From contig NZ_JAHCDD010000052.1 of NCBI RefSeq assembly GCF_018413525.1, forward strand, positions 1 to 41,302: a stretch of 41,302 nt of DNA. Direction: 5' to 3'. The position numbers were made by a program, and so were the translations under genes. Numbering within the stretch: the first letter of the stretch is position 1; the number at the start of each line of letters is the position of its first letter. Below the pieces are notes generated by a model. It had not been told where the DNA came from. It worked only from the letters and a program-made list of their open reading frames with translations, and did not search any database. Origin of the DNA: Acidovorax sp. CCYZU-2555. GTDB taxonomy: Bacteria > Pseudomonadota > Gammaproteobacteria > Burkholderiales > Burkholderiaceae_C. Positions 39,861 to 41,302 of this stretch are shown piece after piece.

Positions 39861-40660
39861 GTCTTCTCGTCAAGGCCCAGCCGGGCCGCATCGTCACCGA
39901 CATCACGCCCGCGTCGGCGGGCTGGCGCCACATCAGCTTCAAGGTGCTGCGCCTGCGTGCGGGTGAGGAAGAGGCGCTGCAGACCGGCGGTCTCGAGCTG
40001 TGCCTCACGGTGCTCGCGGGCAGCGTCGACGTGCGCGTGGGCGGCGTGCTTTACAGCGCGCTGGGCAACCGCGCGTCGGTGTTCGAGGAACGCGCGCCCG
40101 CGGCGCTGTATGTGCCGCCGGGCCGCGGCGTGCATATCAGCGCCTCGGCCGAAGCCGAAGTCGCGCTCAGCCTGGCACCCGCCAAGGGCCTGCTGCCCGA
40201 GCGCGTGATCGCGCCGGAACAGATGAAGCGCAGCGTGCGCGGCAAGGGCAGCAACACGCGCTTTGTCTGCGACATCCTGCCCGAATCGGAGCCCGCCGAA
40301 AGCCTGCTGGTGGTCGAAGTGATCACGCCCGCGGGCAACTCGTCGAGCTATCCGCCGCACAAGCACGACAGCAGCGATCCGGCCCAGCCGAATGCCGAGA
40401 CCGTGCTCGAGGAAACCTATTACCACCAGATCGATCCGCAGCAGGGTTTCGCCTTCCAGCGCGTCTACACCGACGACCGCTCGCTCGACGAAACCATGGC
40501 CGTCGAGCACCGCGACACGGTGATGGTGCCGCGTGGCTACCACCCCTGCGTCGCGCCGCATGGCTACGACCTGTACTACCTCAACACCATGGCCGGACCG
40601 GAGCGCCGCTGGGCTTTCCGCAACGATCCGGCGCATGAATGGATGCTCGCAACGACCTGA
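39857..40660 (+). CDS. iolB: 5-deoxy-glucuronate isomerase IolB
   Basis: A 267-residue bicupin isomerase converting 5-deoxy-glucuronate to 5-dehydro-2-deoxygluconate, the IolC substrate. The metal site is in SSYPPHKHDSS and LEETYYHQIDPQQGFAFQRVY, which give two His, a Glu and a further His, as in IolB. The C-terminal VMVPRGYHPCVAPHGYDLYYLN matches the family. The start codon overlaps the iolC stop (ATGA), indicating coupling. The length equals that of known IolBs. Confidence 0.94.
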   Translation: MSLLVKAQPGRIVTDITPASAGWRHISFKVLRLRAGEEEALQTGGLELCLTVLAGSVDVRVGGVLYSALGNRASVFEERAPAALYVPPGRGVHISASAEAEVALSLAPAKGLLPERVIAPEQMKRSVRGKGSNTRFVCDILPESEPAESLLVVEVITPAGNSSSYPPHKHDSSDPAQPNAETVLEETYYHQIDPQQGFAFQRVYTDDRSLDETMAVEHRDTVMVPRGYHPCVAPHGYDLYYLNTMAGPERRWAFRNDPAHEWMLATT

Positions 40661-40680
40661 GTCGCCGCAAGTGTGAAAGC

Positions 40681-40695
40681 GCCCCGGAACGGGGC
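40681..40695 (+). other. Intercistronic hairpin between iolB and the Bug gene
   Basis: GCCCC-GGAAC-GGGGC is a 5-bp GC stem followed by A7, not T, so not a terminator on this strand. It could protect the iolCB message or set the ratio of products. Confidence 0.45.
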
Positions 40696-40725
40696 AAAAA
40701 AATCAAAAAACCAGGAGACAAAGAC

Positions 40726-41302
40726 ATGAAAAAGCGGCAATTGATTGCGCTGCTGGGCGCAGCGCTGTGCGGCGCGGGTCTGGCACAGGCCCAGACGGCA
40801 TTTCCCGCGCAGCAGGCGGTGAAATGGGTCGTGCCCTACGCACCCGGAGGCACGACGGACGTGATCGCGCGCAACCTCGCGATCGGCATGTCCAAGGAGC
40901 TGGGCCAGACCGTGGTGGTCGAGAACAAACCCGGCGCGGCGACCATCATCGGCGCCACGCAGATCGTGCGCTCGCCCGCCGACGGCTACACCGTGGGCAC
41001 GGCCGATTCGGGCACGCTGGCGTTCAACCCGGCGATGTACCGCAGCCTGAGCTACGACGCGCAAAAGGACTTCAGCTTCATCGGCGGCCTGGGCCGCATG
41101 CCGCTGGTGCTGGCCGTGCACCCCGATTTCCCGGCGAAGAACATGCGCGAGTTCCTGGCCCATGTGCGCAGTCATCCGGGTGAAGTGACGTCGGGCTCGT
41201 CGGGCCCGGGCTCGCCGCTGCATGTGGCGCTGGAGCTGTTCAAGCAGCGCACCGGCAGCAACCTGCTGCATGTGCCCTACAAGGGCTCGGCGCCCGCGCT
41301 GC
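40726..41302 (+). CDS. Bug-family periplasmic substrate-binding protein (TTT-type), 3' end outside window
   Basis: The first 192 residues of a tripartite-tricarboxylate-transporter-type binding protein. Signal peptide: MKKRQLIALLGAALCGAGLAQA|Q. The mature start has the Bug signature VKWVVPYAPGGTTDVIARNLA, followed by LGQTVVVENKPGAATIIG, YTVGTADSGTLAFNP and PGEVTSGSSGPGSPLHVA. Bug proteins bind small carboxylates in the periplasm with a Venus-flytrap fold. ATG 40726 has AGGAGA 7 nt upstream. It follows iolB by 65 nt with no terminator, so it is likely part of the inositol operon and may bind an inositol-pathway acid or serve as a sensor; TctA/TctB membrane genes are not in view. Confidence 0.93.
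   Translation, partial: MKKRQLIALLGAALCGAGLAQAQTAFPAQQAVKWVVPYAPGGTTDVIARNLAIGMSKELGQTVVVENKPGAATIIGATQIVRSPADGYTVGTADSGTLAFNPAMYRSLSYDAQKDFSFIGGLGRMPLVLAVHPDFPAKNMREFLAHVRSHPGEVTSGSSGPGSPLHVALELFKQRTGSNLLHVPYKGSAPAL

Noticed and set aside
1..41302. Prophage, IS element, genomic island, CRISPR or tRNA genes
   Set aside because: No integrase, transposase, terminal repeats with target duplications, spaced direct repeats or cloverleaf sequences were seen; composition is even throughout.

Overview
The window is a gene-dense, high-GC stretch of bacterial chromosome with Comamonadaceae (Burkholderiales) character. Supporting signs are a Bug-type periplasmic binding protein, a free-standing MetH methyltransferase half, a GTP-dependent PEP carboxykinase, a minCDE operon with betaproteobacterial-looking proteins, and high-copy-type intergenic repeats that I associate with that family. 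I see no tRNA, rRNA, CRISPR, prophage, transposase or plasmid gene. The two edge genes (a lyase at the left, a Bug protein at the right) run off the window.

Layout. 1-3.1 kb: an exported argininosuccinate-lyase-like protein, then two lipoprotein genes (CsgG-like and Sel1-repeat) preceded by a Fur-like palindrome. 3.2-5.4 kb: a divergent AraC regulator/MFS transporter pair. 5.4-7.3 kb: D-lactate-dehydrogenase-type flavoprotein and a small EF-hand protein. 7.4-14.1 kb: cobalamin adenosyltransferase, hotdog thioesterase, acetyl/succinyl-CoA:acetate CoA-transferase, RutG-like pyrimidine permease and acetoacetyl-CoA synthetase; two copies of a ~115-bp repeat sit at gene 3' ends here. 14.2-16.1 kb: minC-minD-minE. 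16.2-20.4 kb: flavin reductase, DEDDh exonuclease, a universal stress protein with an FNR/Anr-type promoter, a metallophosphoesterase coupled to a LysR regulator, and a divergent orphan gene.

20.4-24.3 kb: a tandem 81-bp repeat, pckG with a structured leader, a 48-residue membrane protein and threonine ammonia-lyase. 24.4-28.9 kb: an AidB-like flavoprotein, RecQ and AlkB, a DNA-repair neighbourhood. 29-33 kb: the MetH homocysteine-methyltransferase half without its cobalamin half, an Ala/Pro-rich protein ending in a four-cysteine motif, and an unusually short two-partner-secretion-type (TpsB/FhaC) outer-membrane protein with no adjacent partner. 33-37 kb: glutamate dehydrogenase, an FAH-family hydratase/hydrolase and a LysR/PACE efflux pair. 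36.9-41.3 kb: start of a myo-inositol catabolic locus (RpiR regulator, iolC fused to DUF2090, iolB, Bug binding protein) with a 16-bp perfect palindrome in the divergent promoter.

Much of the metabolism converges on short acyl-CoA and C3/C4 carbon: acetoacetate activation, CoA transfer, lactate oxidation, PEP carboxykinase and inositol breakdown. The most unusual items are the short TpsB orphan, the orphan MetH half with its Cys-motif neighbour, the lyase lacking the usual catalytic His, the gene-end repeats, and several well-formed palindromic operators. All functional names are from motif and sequence recognition by eye; no database search was run.
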